Below are positions 25,237 through 33,497 of a DNA stretch of 64,000 nucleotides, in pieces. The notes beneath the pieces were generated by a model that worked only from the letters and a program-made list of their open reading frames with translations, was not told the origin of the DNA and ran no database searches. Position 1 is the first letter of the stretch. Each line of letters begins with the position of its first letter. The translations under genes and the position numbers were made by a program. The DNA comes from DASUCS01 sp041166745 (GTDB lineage: Bacteria; Actinomycetota; Acidimicrobiia; Acidimicrobiales; JACDCH01): positions 62,001 to 126,000 of the forward strand of contig JBEEGH010000011.1 in the NCBI GenBank assembly GCA_041166745.1, written 5' to 3'.

Positions 25237-26593
25237 GCGGCAGGAGCACGGACAGGCGCGCGCCTCCGGTCTCAGCACCGCTCGCCTCGACGGTGCCGCC
25301 CATGGCGGTGACGAGTTCCCGAACGATGGCGAGGCCGAGTCCTGACCCAATCTCCTTGCGCTGTGGTTGATGGCGGGAGACATACAGCCGCTCGAAAACG
25401 TGCGGCAGATCCTCGACCGCGATCCCGGGGCCGTCGTCGCTCACCGCGAGTCGCGCCCACCCACCGGTCGACTCGACCGAGACCCGGATCTCGCTCCGAG
25501 CGAACTTCAACGCGTTCTGGACGAGGTTGGCCGCGATCTGGGCGAGTCGATCGGCGTCGCCGTTCACGGTTGTCGGCTCATCGCCGGTGACGAGTTCCAT
25601 TGCGACGCCCGCCTCGGCCGCCTCGGGACGAAAGCCGTCGACCGTCCCCGCCGCAACGTCGACGAGATCGACGGGTCCGAGTGCGAGTGCGAAGCTTCGA
25701 GACTCGAGCTTGGCCAGGTCGAGGAGGTCGCCGACCAACCGCTCGAGGCGGCGGGCCTCGCTCAGGATGACGTGGCCCCCGGCAGCGGGATCCGGAAGGG
25801 CGCCGTCGGCGATCGCCTCGGCGTACCCGCGGATCGACGTGAGCGGAGTCCGCAGATCGTGGCTCACCGACAGCAGGAACTGACGCTCGACGCCTTTCGA
25901 GCGTTCGAGCACCTCGGCCATCGTGTTGATCGACGCAATCAGCGAGCCGAGTTCGTCTTTGTTGTTGCGCGACGAGGTCGGAACGCGGGCGGAGAGGTCG
26001 CCCGCCGTGATCTGGCGGGTTGCCGCTTCGGCTTGACGCACCGGGCGAGTGAGCGCACGCCCGAACCTCCACGCCACGAGCGCGCCGATCGCCAACGTGC
26101 AGACAGCCGCGATCAAGAACCAGCCGACTGCCGGGCGGAGCAGCGCGTCGGCCTTTCTCGTCAGTACGACGACGGCCAGCACGCGCTCGGAGTTACCTTG
26201 CGGCGTCGTCACGCTCACGGTTGCCGGCGCCGCGGCGAACACGAGCGATCCGCGGCCGCCGGTCAGTGTCTGCCCGGCGCGCAACCTGACCAAGTCGAGA
26301 TCCTCGGTGGTCACTCCACTCGGGGGCGCATCGATCGTGCGGCCCGCGGGCCCGTAGCGGAGAACGGCGATTCCTTCGAGGTGAAAGGCCCTGCGCAGGT
26401 TGTTCAACGCGGGAACCTGGCCCTTGTCGTCGAGCTCCTGGATCGACAATGCGATGTCGACCGCTTGCGTCCGCAGCTCACTCTGCGTCTGCTGTCGGGC
26501 CCCGAGTCGCGAAAGCACCAAGGTCCCGACACCTGCGAACAGCAGCGTGGCCGCGACCGTGCCGAGGATGACCAGAGTGAGCCGACGGGTCAC
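25214..26593 (-). CDS. Two-component sensor histidine kinase
   Basis: A 459-residue kinase. TM segments at about 7-29 and 157-176 enclose an extracytoplasmic sensor of about 125 residues. A HAMP domain (177-230) follows. The phospho-acceptor is His245 in LLSVSHDLRTPLTSIRGYAEA. The ATPase domain has the N box (LAQIAANLVQNALKFA), G1 (AVSDDGPGIAVEDL), F (VFERLYVSRH) and G2 (GSGLGLAIVREL). It is encoded 6 nt after the response regulator. The ligand is unknown; the domain order resembles MprB or BaeS-type kinases. Confidence 0.93.
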   Translation of the reverse strand: MTRRLTLVILGTVAATLLFAGVGTLVLSRLGARQQTQSELRTQAVDIALSIQELDDKGQVPALNNLRRAFHLEGIAVLRYGPAGRTIDAPPSGVTTEDLDLVRLRAGQTLTGGRGSLVFAAAPATVSVTTPQGNSERVLAVVVLTRKADALLRPAVGWFLIAAVCTLAIGALVAWRFGRALTRPVRQAEAATRQITAGDLSARVPTSSRNNKDELGSLIASINTMAEVLERSKGVERQFLLSVSHDLRTPLTSIRGYAEAIADGALPDPAAGGHVILSEARRLERLVGDLLDLAKLESRSFALALGPVDLVDVAAGTVDGFRPEAAEAGVAMELVTGDEPTTVNGDADRLAQIAANLVQNALKFARSEIRVSVESTGGWARLAVSDDGPGIAVEDLPHVFERLYVSRHQPQRKEIGSGLGLAIVRELVTAMGGTVEASGAETGGARLSVLLPLSSAAAR

Positions 26594-26599
26594 GTGCCG

Positions 26600-27280
26600 C
26601 TACTCGAGCCGGTAACCGATGCCGCGCACCGTCGCGAGCGGGAACCCGTCGCCCAACTTCTTGCGCAACTGCCGGACGTGGACATCGACCGTGCGCTCGT
26701 CGCCGTACCAGTCCGCACCCCACGCCCCATCCAGTAGTTGGCGGCGCGACAGAGCGAGGCCCTTGTTCTCTGTGAGGTACTGCAACAGCGCGAACTCGCG
26801 CGTCGTCAACGCGACGACGGCACCCGCCACCCGCGCTTCGGCGCGCGGTAGGTCGACCTCCACGTCGCCCACGGTTAGCACCTGCAGCGGCGCCTTGCGC
26901 GTCGATCCGTCGGCCCGCCGGAGAATCGCCTTCACCCGAGCCACGAGCTCTCGCGGCGAGAAGGGTTTGGTGACGTAGTCGTCCGCGCCGAGCTCGAGGC
27001 CGAGCACGCGATCGATCTCGCCGTCGCGCGCGGTCAACATGATGACGGGGACGTCGGTGGTGGTCCGCAGGCGCCGGCACACCTCGAGTCCGTCCATGTC
27101 GCCGGCCAGGCCGACGTCGAGGATGACGAGCTTCGGCTGCCGCTCGTCGATGATCCGCAGCCCGTCGGTGCCGTTGTCGGCCCGGTACACACGGAAGCCC
27201 GACTGGTCGAGGTACAGGGAGACCAAATCGGCGATATGGGCGTCGTCCTCGACAAGTACGACCGGCAGCGGTTCTCCCAT
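26600..27280 (-). CDS. OmpR/PhoB-family response regulator
   Basis: A 226-residue regulator with an N-terminal receiver domain: acidic pair Glu11-Asp12-Asp13, phosphorylation site Asp55 in LVILDVGLAG, Thr in MLTARDG and Lys in DDYVTKPFSPRE. The C-terminal winged helix (about 130-226) ends in RTVDVHVRQLRKKL and VRGIGYRLE. The loop after Asp55 has two extra residues (GLAGDMDG instead of MLPGMDG). The ATG at 27280 is chosen over an in-frame GTG at 27298. First gene of a regulator-kinase operon, divergent from trpC. Confidence 0.93.
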   Translation of the reverse strand: MGEPLPVVLVEDDAHIADLVSLYLDQSGFRVYRADNGTDGLRIIDERQPKLVILDVGLAGDMDGLEVCRRLRTTTDVPVIMLTARDGEIDRVLGLELGADDYVTKPFSPRELVARVKAILRRADGSTRKAPLQVLTVGDVEVDLPRAEARVAGAVVALTTREFALLQYLTENKGLALSRRQLLDGAWGADWYGDERTVDVHVRQLRKKLGDGFPLATVRGIGYRLE

Positions 27281-27327
27281 CGGCCAGTATCGTCGCACCC
27301 CCCGTTGCCAGCGGGTGAGACCCTTGT

Positions 27328-27333
27328 TAGGAC
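27328..27333 (+). promoter_or_regulatory. Possible -10 element (TAGGAC) of the trpCFBA run
   Basis: TAGGAC lies 6 nt before the second of two consecutive ATG codons (27340) of trpC. TTGCCA at 27305-27310, with a 17-nt spacer, could serve as the -35. No leader peptide or trp attenuator fits in this gap. Confidence 0.35.
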
Positions 27334-27339
27334 CAGATG

Positions 27340-28131
27340 ATGGCGGCTACCTATCTCGACGCGATCCTCGCGGCCCATCGTGGGCGGGCGGCCCGCGATG
27401 TTCGCCCCTTCGAGCGTTTGGCCGAGCAAGCTCGTGCGTGTTCACCCGCGAGGGGATTCGCCGCCGCGCTGACCGATGGGTTCTCCGTGATCGCCGAGGT
27501 GAAGCGGCGTTCTCCGTCGAAAGGCGCGATCGACGCGGACCTCGACGCGGCGGCCCTGGCGTCGGGCTACGAGCGTGGGGGCGCCGCGTGCATCTCGGTG
27601 CTCACCGACGTCGAACACTTCGGTGGCTCAGCCGAGGATCTGATCGCGGCGCGCGACGCCGTGGCGGTGCCGGTTCTGCGCAAGGACTTCACGGTCTCGC
27701 TCTCCGACGTGTGCGACGCCCGCATCATGGGAGCCGACGCGGTGTTGCTCATCGTCGCGGCACTCGACGACAGCGAGCTCTCCGACTTCCACGCACTCGC
27801 GATCGAACTCGGGCTCGACGCGCTCGTCGAGGTGCACGACGAGGCCGAGCTCGAGCGGGCGATGCGCGTCGACGCCCGGCTCGTCGGCGTGAACCAACGC
27901 GACCTGATCACGTTCGCGGTCGACACCGAGCGCGCGATCCGTTTGGCGCCACAGATGCCGGCTGGAGTCGTCCGGGTGGCGGAATCCGGCATCGGCGGGC
28001 CCGACGATGCCGTGCCACTTGCGGCGGCGGGCTATCACGCCGTGTTGGTGGGCGAGAGTCTGGTGCGTTCGGCCGATCCGGCCGCCGCGGTAGCCGTAAT
28101 GGTTGCCGTTGGTCGCAAGGCCGACCAGTAG
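27340..28131 (+). CDS. trpC: Indole-3-glycerol phosphate synthase
   Basis: A 263-residue barrel enzyme that closes the indole ring. Catalytic residues are in FSVIAEVKRRSPSKG (Glu and Lys), VLRKDFTVS (the second Lys) and LVEVHDEAELE (Glu). VGVNQRDL has Gln where most family members have NNRDL (Asn), a mild variation. VAESGIGGPDD and LVGESLVRS bind phosphate. The preceding ATG (27337) is an alternative start. First gene of trpC-trpF-trpB-trpA. Confidence 0.94.
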   Translation: MAATYLDAILAAHRGRAARDVRPFERLAEQARACSPARGFAAALTDGFSVIAEVKRRSPSKGAIDADLDAAALASGYERGGAACISVLTDVEHFGGSAEDLIAARDAVAVPVLRKDFTVSLSDVCDARIMGADAVLLIVAALDDSELSDFHALAIELGLDALVEVHDEAELERAMRVDARLVGVNQRDLITFAVDTERAIRLAPQMPAGVVRVAESGIGGPDDAVPLAAAGYHAVLVGESLVRSADPAAAVAVMVAVGRKADQ

Positions 28132-28144
28132 CCTCGGCCACCTC

Positions 28145-28807
28145 ATGTTCGTGAAGATCTGCGGCATCACCAGCGAGGAAGACGCGCTCCTTGCCATCGC
28201 CATGGGCGCTGATGCCGTCGGCTTTGTGTTCGCGCCATCGTCCCGGCAGGTCGCCGCCGGCCTCGTGCGCGACATCGTGCGTCGTCTCCCACCGGAGGTG
28301 TTGACCGTCGGCGTGTTCCGCGACGAGTCACCGCAACGGGTTGTCGACATCGTCAACAGCGTCGGCCTGCGGGCGGCACAGCTGCACGGCCACGAGACGG
28401 TCGAGCACACGAAGCTCGTGCGCTCGAAGCTGACGTTCGTGATCAAGGGTTTTCCTGCCGGCGACCCGGCGCTCGATCGCGCGGACGACTTCGGCGCCGA
28501 TGCGATCCTGATCGACTCGCACGCGCCTGGCTCGGGCGAGATGTTCGACTGGTCGCTGGCCGAAGGTGCGCCGGTCAATCGACGTGTCATCCTCGCTGGT
28601 GGGCTCACGCCCGAGAACGTCACCGAGGCCATCGAACGCGTGAAGCCTTGGGGTGTCGATGTGTCGACCGGCGTCGAAGACAGTCCCGGCCGGAAGGACG
28701 CCCGCAAGGTGCGCGAGTTCGTGCGTAATGCCAAGGCGGCGGCGCCGCGCCGGTACCGAGGCGACGAAGACGAACGCCCCTTCGATTGGGAAGAGGACGA
28801 ATATTGA
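28145..28807 (+). CDS. trpF: Phosphoribosylanthranilate isomerase
   Basis: A 220-residue TrpF barrel. The N-terminal motif [13 protein letters not shown] carries catalytic Cys6. The catalytic Asp is in [12 protein letters not shown], and the phosphate sites are [10 protein letters not shown] and [16 protein letters not shown]. The C-terminus has an acidic tail ([16 protein letters not shown]) beyond the barrel, which is not usual. A separate TrpF matters because many actinobacteria use PriA for this step. Confidence 0.95.
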   Translation: MFVKICGITSEEDALLAIAMGADAVGFVFAPSSRQVAAGLVRDIVRRLPPEVLTVGVFRDESPQRVVDIVNSVGLRAAQLHGHETVEHTKLVRSKLTFVIKGFPAGDPALDRADDFGADAILIDSHAPGSGEMFDWSLAEGAPVNRRVILAGGLTPENVTEAIERVKPWGVDVSTGVEDSPGRKDARKVREFVRNAKAAAPRRYRGDEDERPFDWEEDEY

Positions 28808-28815
28808 CCGCGGTG

Positions 28816-29982
28816 ATGGGCGAGCCCACCCCGGAGGGACGCTTCGGCCGGTTCGGTGGCCGGTTCGTGCCCGAGACACTGATTCCCGCCTGCGACGAGT
28901 TGGAGCGAGCGTTTCGGTCCGCGTGGGGCGACACGGAGTTCCGCGCGGAGCTCGACCGCCTGCTGCGTGACTATGCCGGCCGTCCGTCTCCCTTGACCGA
29001 GTGCCGGCGCCTGTCCGAGGTGCTCGGTCTGCGCCTGCTCCTCAAACGGGAGGACCTGAACCACACCGGGTCGCACAAGATCAACAACGTGCTCGGGCAA
29101 GCGCTGCTCGCACAGCGCATGGGCAAGACGCGTCTCGTGGCCGAGACGGGCGCGGGCCAGCACGGCGTTGCCACCGCGACCGCCGCCGCGTTGCTCGGCA
29201 TGGAATGCGTCGTGTACATGGGCGAGGTCGACATGAAGCGCCAAGAGCTCAACGTGTTCCGCATGCGCTTGCTCGGCGCGGAGGTACGCGCGGCCGTCTC
29301 GGGCAGTCGCACGCTCAAGGACGCGATCAACGAAGCACTGCGCGACTGGGTAGCGACGGTCGAGTCCACGCACTACTGCCTCGGATCGGTCATGGGACCG
29401 CACCCGTATCCGTGGATGGTGCGCGAGATGCAACGGGTGATCGGAACAGAGGCTCGCGAACAGTGCCGGGCGTTGCTCGACGGACGCGATCCCGATGTCG
29501 TCACCGCGTGCGTCGGCGGCGGCTCGAATGCCGCCGGGATCTTCAGCGGGTTCTCCGAGCTTCCCGAGGTCGAGCTCGTCGGCGTCGAACCCGCCGGTGG
29601 CGCGGCCGTCGGTCGAGGGGTTCCCGGAGTGGTGCACGGTTCGATGAGCTACCTGTTGCAAGACGAGTGGGGACAGGTCCTCGAGGCCGAGTCGATCTCC
29701 GCGGGCCTCGACTACCCCGGCGTCGGCCCCGAGCACGCTCACCTGTCCGATCTCGGCCGCGCGCGGTACGAGGCGGTGACCGACGAACAAGTGCTCGACG
29801 CGTTCGCGTTGATGTCTCGCTCTGAAGGCATCATCCCCGCGCTCGAGCCGATGCACGCGCTGGCGTGGGTCGTATCGGCCAAACAGGAACTGGCGGGCAA
29901 GACGGTGCTGCTCAACATGAGTGGACGAGGCGACAAAGACGTGCAGCAGGTCAGCGAGATCATGGGCGACCGCATTGGGTGA
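28816..29982 (+). CDS. trpB: Tryptophan synthase beta subunit
   Basis: A 388-residue PLP enzyme joining indole and serine. The N-terminus [14 protein letters not shown] is typical. The PLP lysine is Lys88 in [46 protein letters not shown] (phosphate loop) and [14 protein letters not shown] are all present. A TTG at 28804 overlapping the trpF stop (TTGA) is a possible earlier start. The 3' end overlaps trpA by 8 nt, as expected for a tightly paired alpha-beta complex. Confidence 0.95.
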   Translation: MGEPTPEGRFGRFGGRFVPETLIPACDELERAFRSAWGDTEFRAELDRLLRDYAGRPSPLTECRRLSEVLGLRLLLKREDLNHTGSHKINNVLGQALLAQRMGKTRLVAETGAGQHGVATATAAALLGMECVVYMGEVDMKRQELNVFRMRLLGAEVRAAVSGSRTLKDAINEALRDWVATVESTHYCLGSVMGPHPYPWMVREMQRVIGTEAREQCRALLDGRDPDVVTACVGGGSNAAGIFSGFSELPEVELVGVEPAGGAAVGRGVPGVVHGSMSYLLQDEWGQVLEAESISAGLDYPGVGPEHAHLSDLGRARYEAVTDEQVLDAFALMSRSEGIIPALEPMHALAWVVSAKQELAGKTVLLNMSGRGDKDVQQVSEIMGDRIG

Positions 29983-30751
29983 GCTCGAAGCGGCGTTGCG
30001 GGCGGCGCGTGATCGCGGCCGCAAACTGCTCGTTCCCTACGTGACAGGCGGGCTCGGTGACGAGTGGACCGACGTCGTGCGCGCCGTGGCCGCCGCCGGC
30101 GCCGATGCGATCGAGATCGGGATGCCGTTCTCCGATCCGGTGATGGACGGGCCGACGATCCAGGAGGCATCCGAGCGAGCGTTGAGCGCCGGAGTGACCC
30201 CTCAGTCGATCCTCGACGGCCTCCGCGGGCTCGATGCCGGCGTCCCGCTGGCCGTGATGACGTACTACAACATCGCCTTCCACATGGGCCACGAACGCTT
30301 CGCTCGATCGCTCGCTGATGTCGGCGTGGCCGCGGCGATCCTGCCCGACCTGCCGCTCGAGGAGGCAGGGCCGTGGTGCGCGGTCGCCGACGAGGTGGGG
30401 ATCGAGACCGTGATGTTGGCGGCGCCGACGGCGCCCGACGAGCGCTTGCCGCGCATCTGCGAGCGATCGCGGGGCTTCGTGTACGGCGTCGGCCTCCTCG
30501 GCGTCACGGGCGAGCGGACTGCGTTGGCGGCGTCGGCGCTCGTGATGGCGAAGCGGTTGAAGGCGGTCACCGACCTGCCCGTACTGGTCGGTGTCGGGGT
30601 CTCGACCGCCGCCCAGGCGGTCGAGGTGTGTCAGGAGGCTGATGGGATCATCGTCGGTTCTGCGCTGATTCGCCGGCTACTCGACGGCGCCGGACCGGAA
30701 GGAGCCGCCGCGTTCGTCGCCGAGCTCCGCGCAGGTCTGGACCGTGGCTGA
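29975..30751 (+). CDS. trpA: Tryptophan synthase alpha subunit
   Basis: A 258-residue TIM barrel producing indole from indole-3-glycerol phosphate. Catalytic Glu is in [20 protein letters not shown] and catalytic Asp in [19 protein letters not shown] and [11 protein letters not shown] close the phosphate site. The start is TTG inside the end of trpB; no ATG or GTG fits before the first helix. Its end overlaps the next GTG by 8 nt. Confidence 0.94.
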   Translation: MGELEAALRAARDRGRKLLVPYVTGGLGDEWTDVVRAVAAAGADAIEIGMPFSDPVMDGPTIQEASERALSAGVTPQSILDGLRGLDAGVPLAVMTYYNIAFHMGHERFARSLADVGVAAAILPDLPLEEAGPWCAVADEVGIETVMLAAPTAPDERLPRICERSRGFVYGVGLLGVTGERTALAASALVMAKRLKAVTDLPVLVGVGVSTAAQAVEVCQEADGIIVGSALIRRLLDGAGPEGAAAFVAELRAGLDRG

Positions 30752-31115
30752 GTCCCGCCTGGTGAAGGACGCGAACTGCGATCTCTGCGAGGAGGCGCGC
30801 ATCACACCGTGGTTCTTCGAGGACGAGCTCTGCTGGATCGCGGAGTGCGAGATCTGCGCCGTCCCGATGGTCGTGTGGCGCAACCACGACGCCAAGCCGG
30901 CCGACGACGTGAAGGCGGCGCTGCACGATCGCCTGGCCAACGTCGTGCGCGACCACTTCACATTCGACCATTACGTCGACGACAACATGCGCAACATTCC
31001 CGACCACTATCACGCCCACGCCCGACCGGTCGGCGGCTTCTTCGGCCACGGGTACCCACAGAAGCAACCGCCGCCGGAGCACCTCAATCGGCGCCCTGGC
31101 CAGAACACTCCGTAA
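30744..31115 (+). CDS. Small cysteine- and histidine-rich protein, HIT-like
   Basis: A 123-residue protein. It has two CxxC pairs (CDLC, Cys12/15; CEIC, Cys35/38) and a histidine triad HYHAHAR (His88, 90, 92), the H-x-H-x-H pattern of HIT nucleotide hydrolases or transferases. The length fits a HIT protein, but the second CxxC and the Pro/Gly-rich tail do not. I read it as a divergent, zinc-binding HIT relative. The alternative is an unrelated zinc-ribbon protein. The GTG start lies within the trpA end, so it belongs to the trp operon. Confidence 0.7.
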   Translation: MAESRLVKDANCDLCEEARITPWFFEDELCWIAECEICAVPMVVWRNHDAKPADDVKAALHDRLANVVRDHFTFDHYVDDNMRNIPDHYHAHARPVGGFFGHGYPQKQPPPEHLNRRPGQNTP

Positions 31116-31144
31116 CCGCGCGCCAAACAGCGAAACTCTGACGC

Positions 31145-32128
31145 GTGATCTACGAAGGGATCCGGTTCGAGCCGGAGGCGCAGCGTGCCGTGGCGCACCT
31201 CGGCGACGAGATCCGGCGGGTGGGAGCCGACGGTTGGTGCTCGTCGATGCTGTCGGGCGCGCCGATCGACCGCGAGGCCATCTCCGCACACCTGCCGGCT
31301 GGCGCGGTGGACGCGCTGCTCGAGTCCCGCCTCGCGGTGGCCGACGGCGCGGACATCATCCTCGCGACGACGATCGCGTCCGTCGGAGGCGTCCTGACGG
31401 CCATCCCGAATCTGAACTGGGGACCCGACGCGATGTACGTCGGGCCGGATGCACTGTTTCTCATCGAGGCTGTACTCCGTCTCGCTCCGCAAGGGGCGCG
31501 GGCGGCGGACCTTGCGACGGGCACGGGTTTGCTGGCCGCGGCGCTCGCGCCGCGTTACCGCGTCGTGGTCGCGACGGACATCCACCGAAGCGTGGCCTTG
31601 GCCGCGGCGATCACCATGGCCTTGAACCACGCGCCCTCGGAGCATGTCTCGTGCGTGTGCGTCGCCGACGTCGCAGGCGGTCTGAGACGCGACTCGTTCG
31701 ATCTCGTGGCCGCCAACCCGCCCTGGGTGCCCGTGGCGGTGGGCGCCGACCGACCGAGAGAGTTGTACTCGTACGGCGGCGAGACCGGTATCGAGCTACC
31801 GCAACGCTTCCTCCTCGAGGGTGCCGCGTTGTTGCGCGCCGGCGGTGTCGGGATCACGCTCGCACTCGACATGGAGCTCGATGACGGGCGGCGACCGTTA
31901 CGCGAGGTTCGTGACCACCTCGATGCCGCGGGCTACCGCACCGAACTGGTCCGGACGCCGTGGAGCATTCAGCGGCAGCAATTCGTCAACGTGATCCGTG
32001 AGCGACAGCCGTTGGTCGTCGATGCCGAACACGTCGCCGTGGTCGTAGCGCGCCCGCACGAGCGCGATGACGAACGTGAGGAGCTCGTCACTGCAGTCGA
32101 GGCGCTTCGAGCGCGCTGGGCGTCGTGA
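31145..32128 (+). CDS. Class I SAM-dependent methyltransferase (HemK/PrmC-like)
   Basis: A 327-residue protein. Residues 1-90 form an N-terminal helical domain. The methyltransferase core has ARAADLATGTGLLAAAL (SAM motif I), VVATDIHRSV (motif II) and AANPPWVPVA, an NPPW motif typical of enzymes that methylate the amide or amino nitrogen of Gln, Asn or bases. FVNVIRERQPL resembles the family C-terminus. The target may be a release factor glutamine, a ribosomal protein or RNA; I cannot decide. GTG start; followed by a GTGA overlap with an acetyltransferase gene. Confidence 0.85.
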   Translation: MIYEGIRFEPEAQRAVAHLGDEIRRVGADGWCSSMLSGAPIDREAISAHLPAGAVDALLESRLAVADGADIILATTIASVGGVLTAIPNLNWGPDAMYVGPDALFLIEAVLRLAPQGARAADLATGTGLLAAALAPRYRVVVATDIHRSVALAAAITMALNHAPSEHVSCVCVADVAGGLRRDSFDLVAANPPWVPVAVGADRPRELYSYGGETGIELPQRFLLEGAALLRAGGVGITLALDMELDDGRRPLREVRDHLDAAGYRTELVRTPWSIQRQQFVNVIRERQPLVVDAEHVAVVVARPHERDDEREELVTAVEALRARWAS

Positions 32129-32655
32129 CCTCGTCGATCCGCCCTCCGGGCGCGACCGAGATCGAAACGCTCCGCGACATCGAACGAGCGGCGGGCGCGC
32201 TGTTCATCGACGTCGGCATGGCTGACGTAGCCGCCGACGAGCCGTTCTCTGTCGACGAGCTCACGGTGTATCTGCGCGACGAGCGGGTGTGGGTTGTCAC
32301 CGATGACGATGTTCCCGTCGGCTACGCGCTCGTCGACATAGTCGACGGCAATGCACATCTGGAACAGCTGAGCGTGGATCCGCGCCACGGTCGTCGCGGT
32401 CATGGCGCGGCGTTGCTGGCCCACGTGTGCGACTGGGCACGCGCCAACGCTCGGCCGGCGGTGACGCTCACAACCTTCGAGCACGTTCCGTGGAACGCTC
32501 CGTACTACGCCCGGAATGGCTTCGTCGTCATGGCCGAGGCGGAGCTCGGAACCGAGCTGCGACGCCTTCGAGACGAAGAAACGCGCCACGGCCTCGATCC
32601 GACGATTCGTGTCGTGATGCGCAGGGAGGTCGGCTCCAGGCAGAATGACCCGTGA
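32125..32655 (+). CDS. GNAT family N-acetyltransferase
   Basis: A 176-residue GNAT protein. The acetyl-CoA loop is LEQLSVDPRHGRRGHGAALL (R-R-G-x-G-A variant), followed by the conserved last strand APYYARNGFVVM. The substrate is unknown. It is coupled by GTGA to the methyltransferase upstream and by GTGA to the DsbA-like gene downstream. The methyltransferase-acetyltransferase pairing suggests related protein modification, but this is only inference. Confidence 0.88.
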   Translation: MTSSIRPPGATEIETLRDIERAAGALFIDVGMADVAADEPFSVDELTVYLRDERVWVVTDDDVPVGYALVDIVDGNAHLEQLSVDPRHGRRGHGAALLAHVCDWARANARPAVTLTTFEHVPWNAPYYARNGFVVMAEAELGTELRRLRDEETRHGLDPTIRVVMRREVGSRQNDP

Positions 32656-33467
32656 TGCCGGTCGAGGTGGTCGAGTACACCGATCCCTGGTGCTCCTGGG
32701 CGTGGGGAACGGAGCCCAAGTTGCGCCGGCTTCGGTGGCGCTACGGAGATCGCCTCGAGTGGCGCACGGTGATGGGCGACCTCGTCGCCGACCGCCTGCT
32801 GGCCGACCCGGAGTTCGATGCCGCGAGAGCTGCTCCGAAGACCGCGACCTACTGGCAGAAGGTGCACGAGCACACCGGGATGCCGTGGCCCGCCGACCTG
32901 CGCAGGGCACCACAGCTCAGTGCGATCGCCGGGCAGGCTGTGAAGGCGGCTCAGCAGCAGAGCGACGCGACCGGGGCCGCGCTGCTGCGCGCGATTCGAG
33001 AATCGTGCTTCGTGCACTGCGAACCGGCCGACACGCTGCCGAGGGTGCTCGCGCTGGCGGAGACCGTCGAAGGGCTCGACGCCGCCCGATTGCGCGCCGA
33101 GTTCGAAAGCGACGACGTGGTGAAGGCCTTCGTCGCTGATCGCGAGGAGACCCGGCGGCCAAACGACTACGTGCTTCAGCTCGAAGAGACACACGAGGGC
33201 AAGGGCAACGCCAAGCCGGACGGCGACGGGTGGCGCTACGTGTTCCCGACGATTCTGTTCCGCGGGTCGGGAGGGGAGCACACGGTGCCGGGCTGGCAGC
33301 CGTGGGCTGCGTATGTGTCGGCGATGGAGGCGGCCGTGCCCGGCAGCACGGCCGACGCACGGCCCGACCCGACGCCTGAGCAGGCACTCGACGCGTGGCC
33401 GTCGTTGACGGAGTACGAGCTGTCGTTCCTCTGCGGCGACGACGTGCCGCCCGTGCCAGCTCTCTGA
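32652..33467 (+). CDS. DsbA-family thioredoxin-fold protein (FrnE-like)
   Basis: A 271-residue protein with the DsbA-like N-terminus VEVVEYTDPWCSWAWGTEP, a helical insert (about 85-190), and a C-terminal thioredoxin-like segment ending VPTILFRGSGGEHTVPGWQPW. The active-site motif is C-S-W-A, with a single Cys (Cys14), so a CxxC disulfide exchange is not possible at this site. Similar one-Cys members act in glutathione- or mycothiol-linked or polyketide chemistry. No signal peptide, so cytoplasmic. Confidence 0.82.
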   Translation: MMPVEVVEYTDPWCSWAWGTEPKLRRLRWRYGDRLEWRTVMGDLVADRLLADPEFDAARAAPKTATYWQKVHEHTGMPWPADLRRAPQLSAIAGQAVKAAQQQSDATGAALLRAIRESCFVHCEPADTLPRVLALAETVEGLDAARLRAEFESDDVVKAFVADREETRRPNDYVLQLEETHEGKGNAKPDGDGWRYVFPTILFRGSGGEHTVPGWQPWAAYVSAMEAAVPGSTADARPDPTPEQALDAWPSLTEYELSFLCGDDVPPVPAL

Positions 33468-33497
33468 TCGGCCCGCACGATGCCATGTTGTTGCCAC

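Noticed and set aside
27628..30024. Very long open frame (about 800 codons) on the minus strand across trpC-trpF-trpB
   Set aside because: Composition is low-complexity Arg/His/Glu/Val, typical of antisense frames in GC-rich genes. The plus strand holds well-recognised trp genes over the whole stretch.
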